NCBI GenBank assembly: GCA_944393135.1
Contig: CALXZC010000004.1
Location: 1 to 53,030 of the forward strand
DNA: 53,030 bases
Source of the DNA: an uncultured Clostridia bacterium
GTDB taxonomy: Bacteria; Bacillota; Clostridia; TANB77; CAG-508
Direction: 5' to 3'
The translations under genes and the position numbers were made by a program. A model generated the notes under the pieces. The model was not told the DNA's origin and ran no database searches. It was given only the letters and a program-made list of their open reading frames with translations. This document shows, in pieces, positions 8,134 to 18,084 of the stretch. How positions within the stretch are numbered: the stretch's first letter is position 1; each line of letters opens with the position of its first letter.

Positions 8134-11100
8134 TTATAATACTTTTTTCTTTATGATTACAACTCCTGCTCCCAGGATTACAAATACTACAACTCCTAAG
8201 ATAATGAATGGTATGTAGTTTAAGTCCTCACCAGTAGGTCCTGTTACTGTAATATATCTATAGTCATCATCTCCACCTTCTATTCTACCATCATCACTTG
8301 GTATATAGTTTCCTGGTACTGTGTATTCATCATCACTACCTTCTTTTGTTGTTCTTCTTCCTGTTAAGATATTTATTTCAATGTCATTATCAAATATTGG
8401 GTCGTTTACATTGTTTGATAATACTTTAGATACTTGTAATTCTAAGTTATCATATCTTCCTAATCCTATATTTGCATATGCATCTGACCATAATATTTGA
8501 TTTAGTCCTTTTACTGTATCATATACATCTTGTGATAAATATTTATTATTAAATATTTCTTCTACTTCACTTGCTTCATATTGATGCCAATCTGGACTAT
8601 TATCACTATCAAATATTAAATCATTTGATAAATAATCATGTAATCTCTTTATTCTAGGAGCTATTAAACTATTTGGATTTTTTGGTGTTCCGAAGATATA
8701 GTAATTTTCATCATTATAGTCTATTTCTGATTCTGTGTTATCTGCTACAAATTTATATCTTACTGTTAATGTTGCTCCTTGCATAATTTCGCTGTCTAGC
8801 TCAATATGGATATTTCCATCTGGTAAGAATCTTACATATTGTAGTCCTCCACCCTCTTCTGGGTTTGGGTTACCTTCAATTAGTACTTGACCATTTGCTA
8901 ATGTTAATTTAACATATGCTACTTGTTTTTCTACTGTAAGTCTTTGTATTGGTCTTCTTATTATACCAAAGTCCATATTGTCAAATACAAATTTAAGTTG
9001 ATCATCCTTACTACTCATATTGTCTAAGTTGATGTCATAATCCATTTTAATTTCAAATCCTCTTGTTCTTGCTTCTATAGCACTTAATATATCTTCGTCT
9101 ACTCTTACTCCTTCATCTAGAGTAGTATTTCCATAGTAGAATTCTTTTTCTGGATTTAATCTATCTTCTAGTAAGTCATATTTTCCTCCTGCTCTATTTA
9201 CACCAATTTCATCTCTTGCGTCTGACCATCTTGCTGCTCCTTCTCCTGATGTTTCTGCTCTATACCAATAATCTGTGTCTCCTGCTGATGTTGCTTCATT
9301 ATCTGGTCTATTTCCTCTATAGATTGTTGATTTATATTTTTCTAGGTCGTCTAATTTTTTAATTTCATTACCATTTGTATCACATATTATACTTTCTTGT
9401 TTATATGTAAATCTTAATAAATATTGTCCTGGTATTACTCCATCAAATCTATAGCTTCCATCTGCGCCTGTTTCGTATGTGGCATCTACTTCTTTCTTAT
9501 CAGCATTTGTAATTCCTTGGTATAATTTTGCTATTGTAGAAGAGTTTGGATTTCCTTCTTCTCCTAATATATTTGCTGATGCTAAGTCTATTTCGTCTGC
9601 TTCATTATAAGATAATACTATTAAGTCTACTGTAACACCTTGTATTACATTTTCTCCAGTTGTATATGTTCCGTCACCAATTCTTTCTTTGTATTCTCCA
9701 GTTTCAGTATTATTAACTTTATCTAAAAATTCTTGTACTGCTGTATCTTCAAATACTGTTCCTGCTATAACTCTTCCTTCTGCTACTTCTAGTTTAAATG
9801 CTGGTGCACTATCTGTATCATCTTCAAATGTATCTCTATTTGCTGGTTCTGCTGAACCTGGTCTAGAGTCTTTGTCAACTCCCGCGTAATGTGTGCTGAA
9901 TGCATCTGAATATGATGAGTATGATGTTATTTCTGTAATAGAGTCTAATGGATTATTTGTAAATTCACTGTTATCATTTAATACTGCATTTATTGCATCA
10001 TTATTTAGTTGATATGTAATATATACATATTTTGTTTCTTGAGATGCTAATTCTTGATTAACTGGTATTGTTATTTTATTGTATTCTCCTACTGCTCCTT
10101 CACTATTAAATGAATATGTATTTCCCGCATCATCTTCAATACTAGATACAGTATATCTTGTATCAAAGTAGTTTACAATTTCATTTACCCTAGTGTATAT
10201 ATTTGTTCCTTCATTTCTTAATGCTATTTTATATCTTACATATACATCTAATGGTCCATCTTCTCCTTGTGTATATTGATCATTATATACTACGTCTGAT
10301 GAATAAATTGCTTGTGTATATTCTGCTGAACCATATTCATTTGCGAATTTTACACCTACATTAAATCCATCTGTATTAGTATTGCCACTAAATCTGTCAT
10401 CATAGTTATATGTATGTACATAACCATTTAATGATACTTGGACTTTTTCAATATCTTCTACTAATGCTAAATCTGGTTGTTCTCTTTCTTTAATTCCTAA
10501 GTTAATATATTTAATTTCTTCTTGCATTCCTTGTCTTATTTCATCTACTGAAGCAAAGTCTGTTAAATATCCTGATTGTCCATTTTGTTGATATGCATCT
10601 TTTGTTGATGCATGCATTATATATTGTTCATCTGTCATGTTTACTGGGAATTTTTGTCCATCATAACCATATACCGCATTCGCTCCATAATTTAATGTAC
10701 TTTTACGTTGATTACTTCCATCATAAAATTCATCTGTATCATAATTTAAATCATATGTTTTACTTCCAGTATCATCTCTTGATTCTCCGACTGGTCCTGT
10801 TGTACCACTATGTGTTATTTCTGAATATTTTCTATTAAACTCTGCCCTTTCATCAAGATTTTCTGCTGCCTTTGAACTATTTTCATTGGTTGGAGATAAG
10901 TCTACTATTGGTACTGGGTCATAGCTCATTCCATTATAAGTAAATTGTATATAGTATTGATCTAATTTTTCAATCTCAATATCCCACATTTGATAATATC
11001 CATTTTCGTCTGTTAATATTTCTGTTAGACCTTTTTCTGTTTCTGTATTAAATGGTACTGGATTTCCATTACTATCTAATAATTTTACAGTTACATTTGC

Positions 11101-12480
11101 TACTAGTTTATCGTCACTACCTTCTGAATATAGATAATCTGGCTCAGATTCTTTACCCATAACCATTTCTTCCCAAACCTTACCAGACAATTTTATCCAT
11201 CTTCTTAGGTTAGTTGCTGTAACCTCTGCTGTTGCTCCTGGATTTACTGTATATGTTCCTATTACCTTCGGTAATTCACCATCTATATAATATCCATAAT
11301 TAGGGTTAACTGTTTCTATTAATTCATAATCACCCATCCACATTTGGTCTATAAATATTTCTCCATTTTCATCTGTTATTATAGTTACAGGTTCATCTGT
11401 GTATACAGCATGCCCATCTGCATCTGGATGTACATACTGTCCTGCTTTAACCCCCTTTACCATTTGTAATGTAAATCCTACATTTGGTAGTGGTGTTCCT
11501 GTTGTTTCGTCTACTTTAAGTATAAGCATTTTTCCAAATAAATCTATATTTATCTCCCATTCCCCATAATAATCTTCTTGTTCATAATGTGGATTTTCTT
11601 TTTCTAAGACGTCTTGCTCTCCTGTTTGGCTTCTATAAATTGTGAAGCCTACTTGTATAACATCTCCTTTACTTGATAAAGCCATTTTTTCTATCGTATG
11701 TACATTTTCTGGTACACTAATTGTTACATAGAAATTCTGTCCACTGCTAGGTGCTGATATAGTTTGTAGTGTAGAACCACTATATCTTTCATAAGACCTA
11801 ATTGGTATATTTATTCCATCATTTCCTGTTAATGTAAATGAAGTAAATGTACCTGGATATGTAATATTAAATGGTCCAACTCTAACTAATGTTTCTCCAT
11901 TACTCTCAAATGCCTCTACTGTTATAGCATCAAGATTTGTATTATTTACAACTCCTTGTGAACTAATGCTTCTGGCATATGATTTAGCTGCGCTTAATAC
12001 TGATGCGTCATTACTCATATATTTATACGGTGCACCATAAGAAGCATAAGCCCCTAATCTTGATCCAACACTACTATACCAACTTGGCATAACTCTCCAT
12101 AGTAAACGTTGTCCTTGTAAACGCCAAACACCTGTAAGATATGCATTAACAGTATTATCATAATATGGACTTCCTATTCCTCTATACTGCATTAATACAT
12201 AAGCAAGTGTTCCATTCCATTCACTTGAAATAGTTGATGTGTTATCTGTTGTATTTCCTCTTGCTGCTTTATTTCCTTTTATTGTATATGTACCTTGTGC
12301 ATAATATGATGTAGCATAATTTTGATTGTGCTGATCTTTATTAAGGCAGTAGTAATTTGGATTATATGCAACACTACTAAAAGAATTTATCATTACTGCA
12401 TTTGAACTACCTGCTAATGTAAACAACATTATTATAAACCCAATAATAATTAATGCAGTTTTCTTTATATTTTTACTCAT
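8134..12480 (-). CDS. Giant surface protein with SdrD/Cna B-type domains
   Basis: The protein has 1448 residues: a signal peptide (residues 1-29, ending near SSNA), a long extracellular part, and a C-terminal membrane helix (PFIILGVVVFVILGAGVVII) followed by KKKVL. The region after the signal has a lone Cys (YYCLNKDQ) and a GVWRLQGQRLLW segment that loosely recall thioester adhesin domains; this is weak. Clearer are a prealbumin-like domain (DETTGTPLPNVGFTL to YELIETVNPNYGYY) and two SdrD B-like domains (ISGKVWEE near 433; IAGTVFED near 905). No LPXTG sorting signal is present. It is the second gene of an operon with the 1461-residue protein, 19 bases away, has its own GGAGG site, and ends at a terminator. 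Probably adhesive or matrix-like; the ligand is unknown. Confidence 0.85.
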   Translation of the reverse strand: MSKNIKKTALIIIGFIIMLFTLAGSSNAVMINSFSSVAYNPNYYCLNKDQHNQNYATSYYAQGTYTIKGNKAARGNTTDNTSTISSEWNGTLAYVLMQYRGIGSPYYDNTVNAYLTGVWRLQGQRLLWRVMPSWYSSVGSRLGAYASYGAPYKYMSNDASVLSAAKSYARSISSQGVVNNTNLDAITVEAFESNGETLVRVGPFNITYPGTFTSFTLTGNDGINIPIRSYERYSGSTLQTISAPSSGQNFYVTISVPENVHTIEKMALSSKGDVIQVGFTIYRSQTGEQDVLEKENPHYEQEDYYGEWEINIDLFGKMLILKVDETTGTPLPNVGFTLQMVKGVKAGQYVHPDADGHAVYTDEPVTIITDENGEIFIDQMWMGDYELIETVNPNYGYYIDGELPKVIGTYTVNPGATAEVTATNLRRWIKLSGKVWEEMVMGKESEPDYLYSEGSDDKLVANVTVKLLDSNGNPVPFNTETEKGLTEILTDENGYYQMWDIEIEKLDQYYIQFTYNGMSYDPVPIVDLSPTNENSSKAAENLDERAEFNRKYSEITHSGTTGPVGESRDDTGSKTYDLNYDTDEFYDGSNQRKSTLNYGANAVYGYDGQKFPVNMTDEQYIMHASTKDAYQQNGQSGYLTDFASVDEIRQGMQEEIKYINLGIKEREQPDLALVEDIEKVQVSLNGYVHTYNYDDRFSGNTNTDGFNVGVKFANEYGSAEYTQAIYSSDVVYNDQYTQGEDGPLDVYVRYKIALRNEGTNIYTRVNEIVNYFDTRYTVSSIEDDAGNTYSFNSEGAVGEYNKITIPVNQELASQETKYVYITYQLNNDAINAVLNDNSEFTNNPLDSITEITSYSSYSDAFSTHYAGVDKDSRPGSAEPANRDTFEDDTDSAPAFKLEVAEGRVIAGTVFEDTAVQEFLDKVNNTETGEYKERIGDGTYTTGENVIQGVTVDLIVLSYNEADEIDLASANILGEEGNPNSSTIAKLYQGITNADKKEVDATYETGADGSYRFDGVIPGQYLLRFTYKQESIICDTNGNEIKKLDDLEKYKSTIYRGNRPDNEATSAGDTDYWYRAETSGEGAARWSDARDEIGVNRAGGKYDLLEDRLNPEKEFYYGNTTLDEGVRVDEDILSAIEARTRGFEIKMDYDINLDNMSSKDDQLKFVFDNMDFGIIRRPIQRLTVEKQVAYVKLTLANGQVLIEGNPNPEEGGGLQYVRFLPDGNIHIELDSEIMQGATLTVRYKFVADNTESEIDYNDENYYIFGTPKNPNSLIAPRIKRLHDYLSNDLIFDSDNSPDWHQYEASEVEEIFNNKYLSQDVYDTVKGLNQILWSDAYANIGLGRYDNLELQVSKVLSNNVNDPIFDNDIEINILTGRRTTKEGSDDEYTVPGNYIPSDDGRIEGGDDDYRYITVTGPTGEDLNYIPFIILGVVVFVILGAGVVIIKKKVL

Positions 12481-12499
12481 TAGTTTTACCTCCTTTCTT

Positions 12500-15400
12500 T
12501 TAATTTAAAACTTTCTTTTTAATAAAGTATATTCCTACTCCTACAGTCACAATACATGTAATTACTAATGCTATGTTTAATATAATTGAACCTGTTCTAA
12601 TACCTAGGATTGTTTGTGCTTGACTTACGTTATTACTATCATTTATGTCCTGTACTCCTGAGGCATTATAACTATCAACTATTTGAGCTGTATTTGTATA
12701 TGTTCCTGCTGTATCATTTGTCATATCTTTTGTTAATACTAATGTTAATGTTTTACTTTCGTTTGGGCTGATTACATCATTTGCTATTGATGCATTATGT
12801 GCTTCATTGCCCATTAAGTACCAATCCTTGTTTAATTCTGAGCTAAATTCAAATCCTTCTGGTAATTTATCCATTATGTCTCTTGCATATGCATCTACTT
12901 CTCCTACATTAGTTACTACTATTGCATATTCTATAACTACACTTGAGCTGTTCATTTGTTTTGCTTCTAATTCAACTCTTGCCAAACTTGAGTTATTAAA
13001 TGAATGTACTTTTGTTCCACTAGGACTTTGAACAACGACTTGTGTTACATATTTATCTAATTTTAAATCAAATTCTTTTGCTTTAACAAGTCCTATACTA
13101 ATATTTGCTACACTTCTATCTGTTATTTCGATTGTATCTGTAACAGCATATATTTTTGGCATTCCATCTATTGATAACTCTCTTGAAATAACATCTGAAT
13201 TCTCACTGTCGTTTACTCCTTCTTTTTGATATGTTGTTAATGAATATTTGTTTAAGTCATAATCAAATATTACCATATATTGACCTGGTTTTAAGTTACG
13301 AAGTGTATATTCTCCTGAATTATTTGTTGTAGTTGTAATTACTTTTCCATCACCATCTTTTGCAAAATCATTTGTTTCAATATCTAATAATGATACGCTT
13401 ATGTTTGATATTTTCTCTTCATCGCTTTGCATAGCTCCATCTTCGTTTTCATCTAGCCAAGCTATACCTCTTATTGAATATCCATCTTCATCTGATCCTC
13501 CTCCTGGATTATCTGGATCATCTGGGTTAACTATATCTGTTCTTGAAGCTTCTATAGTATGCCTTACTTCATTTGATGTATATGATTTTGTGTTTATTTC
13601 CATTTCCGCCTGATTAACTATATCAACATTTTCTGTTCTTGTATCAGAATAGTTTACTACTGTTTTAATATCTAATTCTATACTAGCTCCTACTTCTAGG
13701 TCAGATGATACACTTATTTTATTTTCTACAATATTTTCAGTTGCCACTTCTTCTCCATTAAATATTGCACTTAAAATAGTTAATTCATTTGATATTTGAT
13801 CTTCTATAAATAATGAATTTATTTCTACTTTTCCATTATTTTTTATAGTTAAATTATATTCTATTTCATCATCTGTTTTTACATATCCATTTTCATTATT
13901 AGCTGTTAAATTTATATCTACTGAAATACCATATGCTGTTATTGGAAATATATTTGCTCTTGTAATATTTCCCTGACTATCTGTAACATTTACTGATGTT
14001 AAAATTTGTTCCTCTTCTTCATTTACTGATACTATATCATAAATATATTTTATAGTTTTTTCTTCTCCTGCCTCAATACTATCTATCGTAACCTGCTCTC
14101 CTTCATAATCACTTTCTTGAAATGATATTGAAGATAATTCAATACTGTCTGGATGATCTATATCTATTTTAACATTATTTTGGACTGTATTAGAAATGTT
14201 TTTAACTCCTACTATATATGTTATTCTAAGCCCTTCTTGATGAACTACAGTAGGCTCATCTACTGATTTAATGTAAACTTGTATAGCATTATCTTCTATA
14301 TTTAAGTTTAGTCCATTTACTTCCATAGTTCCTTCATTGTAATTTACTTCTGGTGTAATACTTGCATTTGCATTTTGTGCGTCTGCTCTTAATAGGAATT
14401 CTACATTTGCTGTTTCTCCTGGTTCCATTTTTTCTATAGTAGATTTATAAGTATCACTATTTATTTCATTGTAAAACCCATTTCCATATATATATCCCAT
14501 ATTATTAGGATCATCTGGTTCTTCATAATTGCTTTCACCTTCAGCTACTGCTGGTTTTTCTTCTAGTAATTGCATTCCTTCTGGTACAGGCACATTTACT
14601 ATTACATTATTGGCTGTTTCTGATCCTGTATTTTTAATTTCTAAATTATAGTATATAACTTCTCCTACTTTTACTGTATCCCCTGAATTAATGCTATCTT
14701 TTCCAACATTTGCTGTTAAGTTTCCTTCTAATTTAGGACCTTGTCCTGTTGTTAAAGTTACATCTGTTGCTTTAACATTATTTGATGTTGTTTCTGCACT
14801 TGTAAACATTACGGTATATCCTTCTGTTGCTTGTTGGTCATATTCTAAACTTTCAGGAATTTGTACTGTATATGATGTTTTTACTGTGTCTGAAACATTC
14901 ATCTGGTCAACTATTAATAAATATTTCTTAGGTCCATTTACATTCTCAAAACTTTCTGTCCATCCATTTTCAACATTTTCTAAGTTATCGTCAGCATTTT
15001 CATTAGTTGTATAATATATTTTTGATACTGCTCCCTCTACTGATATTGGAGTTATTACAGTTGCATTCAAATTATTTTCACTACTATTCGTTGGCATATC
15101 TCCTAGTATTCTTACATTTTGTACATTTTCTTTATTATTTATTATTTCAGAAGAAACTTGAACTTGTTTTTTATCATTGTTTCTATTTAATGTTATTTCT
15201 GAGTTTTCCTCTTGTCCGTAAGTTTCAAGCCCTATTTCATTTATACTATTTATAGTAATCATATCTCTAGGTGATATTATTTTTATTGCTTTGCTTGCTT
15301 CTACTACTTTTCCATTTCCTCTATTTATAACATTTAATTTTATTTCTTTATCACTATTTGTTGCTTTTTTGTTTAATGTTAAATTTACTTTAAAATTGAT

Positions 15401-16885
15401 TTCTGCACCTTGTAATGCTGCCTCTTTATAACTTGTTTGTTCTCCTTGTAGTTCTATATATACAGTTTTACCATCTACCCATGAATTAGCTATTTGCAAT
15501 TCTTCTTCATATAATAAATTAATATTGTCTTGTAATGATATCTGTTCTACTTCATCTGGGAATGTTATTTGTAATAGTGGATTATTATATAATTCCATTG
15601 TTTCATCTATTGTGTTTAATATTACTTTTATTTCCATTTCTTGATTTTCTTGCATAGTTGATAATTCTGCTTTATTTAGTTGAATATCTGCTTTAGGTGC
15701 TGTGTCTAATAAATTCATTGTTAAAACTTTTGTTATATCATTTGCTTTTATTGTTTCTTCGAATTTATTAAATTTTTCTAAGGCTCTTCTTGAATAACCT
15801 GTATCTGGTTTCATAGATTTTATATTATAAATTGATAAACTTCCTTCTTGAAGAGGTTTTGTTGTTTTTATTTGTATTCTATTTAGATTATTATCTTGAT
15901 AATCTATTCTGATATTTCCATTTTCGTCAGCTTCCGTATCTTTATTTATTGTATATAATACTTTTCCATTTAAATCACTGATTGTTATATTTCCATCTTG
16001 TCCTAGAATTCTTAACATATCTTCTTTTGTTAGATATATTCCTTTATAATATGTATTTCCATTTACATCATATAGAGTTTTATTTTCTTCGTTTTCTTGC
16101 ACATAGTTTTCACTTTGTAAGTCTATTGTAATTTCATTTATTTCTTCTATGTCTGATATAGATATTTGATATCTCTCAACAAAGTCTGTATCTCTTTGAT
16201 TTCCTTGGTATAAATACCCCTTGTAGATTTCTTCGCTAATTTTTCCATCAAAAGATAAACTTGAACCTAACTCTGTAACATCTACATTATCTTCTTTTTG
16301 TAGAGTTACTTCATCTATATTTTCACATTTTGTATATACTGTTGTATTTAGATTAATATTAATATTTGGCTCAAATTCTATATTTGTATATTTACATATT
16401 ATTTGATATGTATCTACCGAATTACCTATATATTTTAATTCTTTCTCTTCATCTAAAGTTATTTTTAATATTCCATTTTGTGCATCACAAGAGTAGCTAT
16501 TTTCTTCCAATTTTACCCCATTTGCTAATACAACTAAATTACTTGGATTTTGTTCTTGTAAAACTGGTAAAATAACTGATAAATTCTCGTTTTCAATTTT
16601 AGGAATATTCTCATTTCTTTTGACTTCAATTCTTTCTTGAAGTACAACTGTATCTAAAACATCTTCTTCACTTTCTTCACTTTCTTCACTTTCTTCGCTT
16701 TCTGAACTATTGTCTATTTTATAGTACTTCTCTACTGAATGTTCTAATCCTATAATTGGTTGTTCTTGACTTTCATTTTGATTCTCTTCATTGTTTTCTA
16801 TTGCTATTGCAAAGTCTGCGCCTATTAATGAAAAAACAATAGTTAATACCAAAATAAAATTAATTAGTTTTCTTACCTTTTTCAT
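12500..16885 (-). CDS. Giant surface protein with DUF11-like repeats and SdrD B domain
   Basis: The protein has 1461 residues with a signal peptide (1-28), then an acidic Ser-Glu stretch near residues 59-75. Many Ig-like/DUF11-type repeats follow (for example VKVGEVIYYNLEIKNTGSE and VKTDDEIEYNLTIKNNGKV). After a Pro/Gly/Asp linker there is an SdrD B-like domain (IRGIAWLDENEDGAMQ to GQYMVIFDY) and a last DUF11-like unit with AYARDIMDKLPEGFEF. It ends in a membrane helix and KKKVLN, with no LPXTG. It is the first gene of the surface operon; GGAGG lies upstream of the ATG, and a long AT-rich divergent region with repeated motifs precedes it. The two proteins share C-terminal design and may act together. 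Confidence 0.85.
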   Translation of the reverse strand: MKKVRKLINFILVLTIVFSLIGADFAIAIENNEENQNESQEQPIIGLEHSVEKYYKIDNSSESEESEESEESEEDVLDTVVLQERIEVKRNENIPKIENENLSVILPVLQEQNPSNLVVLANGVKLEENSYSCDAQNGILKITLDEEKELKYIGNSVDTYQIICKYTNIEFEPNININLNTTVYTKCENIDEVTLQKEDNVDVTELGSSLSFDGKISEEIYKGYLYQGNQRDTDFVERYQISISDIEEINEITIDLQSENYVQENEENKTLYDVNGNTYYKGIYLTKEDMLRILGQDGNITISDLNGKVLYTINKDTEADENGNIRIDYQDNNLNRIQIKTTKPLQEGSLSIYNIKSMKPDTGYSRRALEKFNKFEETIKANDITKVLTMNLLDTAPKADIQLNKAELSTMQENQEMEIKVILNTIDETMELYNNPLLQITFPDEVEQISLQDNINLLYEEELQIANSWVDGKTVYIELQGEQTSYKEAALQGAEINFKVNLTLNKKATNSDKEIKLNVINRGNGKVVEASKAIKIISPRDMITINSINEIGLETYGQEENSEITLNRNNDKKQVQVSSEIINNKENVQNVRILGDMPTNSSENNLNATVITPISVEGAVSKIYYTTNENADDNLENVENGWTESFENVNGPKKYLLIVDQMNVSDTVKTSYTVQIPESLEYDQQATEGYTVMFTSAETTSNNVKATDVTLTTGQGPKLEGNLTANVGKDSINSGDTVKVGEVIYYNLEIKNTGSETANNVIVNVPVPEGMQLLEEKPAVAEGESNYEEPDDPNNMGYIYGNGFYNEINSDTYKSTIEKMEPGETANVEFLLRADAQNANASITPEVNYNEGTMEVNGLNLNIEDNAIQVYIKSVDEPTVVHQEGLRITYIVGVKNISNTVQNNVKIDIDHPDSIELSSISFQESDYEGEQVTIDSIEAGEEKTIKYIYDIVSVNEEEEQILTSVNVTDSQGNITRANIFPITAYGISVDINLTANNENGYVKTDDEIEYNLTIKNNGKVEINSLFIEDQISNELTILSAIFNGEEVATENIVENKISVSSDLEVGASIELDIKTVVNYSDTRTENVDIVNQAEMEINTKSYTSNEVRHTIEASRTDIVNPDDPDNPGGGSDEDGYSIRGIAWLDENEDGAMQSDEEKISNISVSLLDIETNDFAKDGDGKVITTTTNNSGEYTLRNLKPGQYMVIFDYDLNKYSLTTYQKEGVNDSENSDVISRELSIDGMPKIYAVTDTIEITDRSVANISIGLVKAKEFDLKLDKYVTQVVVQSPSGTKVHSFNNSSLARVELEAKQMNSSSVVIEYAIVVTNVGEVDAYARDIMDKLPEGFEFSSELNKDWYLMGNEAHNASIANDVISPNESKTLTLVLTKDMTNDTAGTYTNTAQIVDSYNASGVQDINDSNNVSQAQTILGIRTGSIILNIALVITCIVTVGVGIYFIKKKVLN
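16664..16707 (-). repeat. 9-bp tandem repeat coding Ser-Glu-Glu
   Basis: About four units of AGTGAAGAA (minus) code the SEE repeats in the N-terminal part of the 1461-residue protein. Unit gain or loss would keep frame and change only the length of an acidic spacer. Confidence 0.75.
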
Positions 16886-17334
16886 TTTCTTCCTCCTTGT
16901 TTAAATGGAATACCTGTTTTTTCTATCTAATATATTAAATAAATTTTTTCAAAAAAGCAATATTGATTTTCTTCTAAAAAGTAAACGATTTGAATTTTGT
17001 GTCTTTTTCCTTTAGGGAAGTAGTTTTTATTTATTTTCTTTAAATTTATATTACATTTTTGTTAAATTTATATTACATCTTGTTTTTAAGTCTATTTGAA
17101 CTTTTTACAGGCTTATTGTCCTTTTGTTGCGATATTATATTCGCAATATCTCTATTTACTATTATAACTTAAATTAGCACATTTTTCAAGCTTTTAAAAT
17201 GTATTTTTGACTTTTTATGTAAAATTTCTTATATATTTTCTTGTTTTCAGAATTTTCACAATTTGATGTAACATTTTATTTTTACTTTAATAATATAATT
17301 TAATACACATATAATTATTTTAGAGGTGATTTTT
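16886..17334. promoter_or_regulatory. Divergent intergenic region with tandem and palindromic motifs
   Basis: This 449-base stretch separates the surface operon (minus) from the small-protein pair (plus). It holds a 17-base direct repeat, TTAAATTTATATTACAT, at 17040-17056 and 17062-17078 (22-base period, about two helical turns). It also holds a perfect inverted repeat, TTGCGA (17127-17132) and TCGCAA (17141-17146), with an 8-base spacer. Both look like binding sites. I see no convincing riboswitch or RNA gene here. Confidence 0.45.
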
Positions 17335-17736
17335 TTGGATAATAATTTTAATTTTGACCAAAATGCTATGAATAAGTTAAATGATATGATGAAAAGTGGG
17401 AATTTAGCCGACATTGTTTCCAATATTCCTCCTGATGTTATGAAAAATTTTTCTTCAATGATGAATAATTCTAGTAATACTAATTCTGATAATAGCTCAG
17501 AAAATTCTAGTAATAATTCTTTTGATTTTAGCAACATTGATATGAATACTCTTATGAAAATAAAAAATATTATGGATAAAGTAAATAATAGTAATGATCC
17601 AAGAAATAATTTACTTTCTTCTTTAAAACCTTATTTACGTGATGGAAAAAAAGAAAAGTTGGATCAATATGCTAACTTAATGAATTTTGCTAAAATAGCT
17701 GAGATTCTAAAAAATGATAATAAGGAGCCTAAATAG
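17335..17736 (+). CDS. Small Asn/Ser-rich protein, clostridial, unknown function
   Basis: The product has about 133 residues. The TTG at 17335 is chosen because AGAGGTG lies six bases upstream; a GTG inside that site gives a three-residue longer frame. The N-terminal third is helical (MNKLNDMMKSGNLADIVSNIP), the middle is a low-complexity Asn/Ser linker, and the C-terminal part is a charged helix pair ending EILKNDNKEPK. No catalytic motif or membrane segment is visible. Its stop is three bases from the next start, so the two small genes are one unit. I do not recognise a named family. Confidence 0.7.
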   Translation: MDNNFNFDQNAMNKLNDMMKSGNLADIVSNIPPDVMKNFSSMMNNSSNTNSDNSSENSSNNSFDFSNIDMNTLMKIKNIMDKVNNSNDPRNNLLSSLKPYLRDGKKEKLDQYANLMNFAKIAEILKNDNKEPK

Positions 17737-17739
17737 TAT

Positions 17740-18084
17740 ATGAGTTACTTTCCTTTTTTCTCATTTCCTTACAACAATTATTATAACCGTGCTTATCCTT
17801 ATTATAAAAACAATAAGGTTATTCATGATGTTCCAAAAGATAGTACAATTAATTCTTCTGATAAAACTTATAATGAAAAAAAATCATCTAAATATAATTC
17901 TTTTGCCAATATAAATATTTCTGCATTATTAGAAAGTGACATAAATACTCCTATATTAGAAATACTAGGCATAAAATTATATCTAGATGATCTTATTATA
18001 ATTGGATTGTTATTCTTTCTTTATAAAGAAGGTGTACAAGATGAAATTCTTTTTGGTATTTTGCTACTATTATTATTAAGCTAA
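17740..18084 (+). CDS. Small Tyr/Asn-rich protein with hydrophobic C terminus
   Basis: This 114-residue protein begins with an aromatic stretch rich in Phe, Tyr, Pro and Asn (SYFPFFSFPYNNYYN) like some spore or coat-associated proteins. It then has a polar spacer, and ends with two short hydrophobic segments (DDLIIIGLLFFLYKEG and DEILFGILLLLLLS). Pairs like this beside a helical partner are known to me from Clostridia, without an assigned role. It converges exactly on minC: its TAA ends at 18084 and the minC stop starts at 18085. A spore-related role is only a guess from composition. Confidence 0.7.
   Translation: MSYFPFFSFPYNNYYNRAYPYYKNNKVIHDVPKDSTINSSDKTYNEKKSSKYNSFANINISALLESDINTPILEILGIKLYLDDLIIIGLLFFLYKEGVQDEILFGILLLLLLS

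Noticed and set aside
8065..16964. Shared 14-mer AAAAAAGCAATATT at 8065-8078 and 16951-16964, upstream of spoIIE and of the surface operon
   Set aside because: It is AT-rich, at different distances from the starts (about 170 and 66 bases), and only two copies exist; chance is a sufficient explanation.
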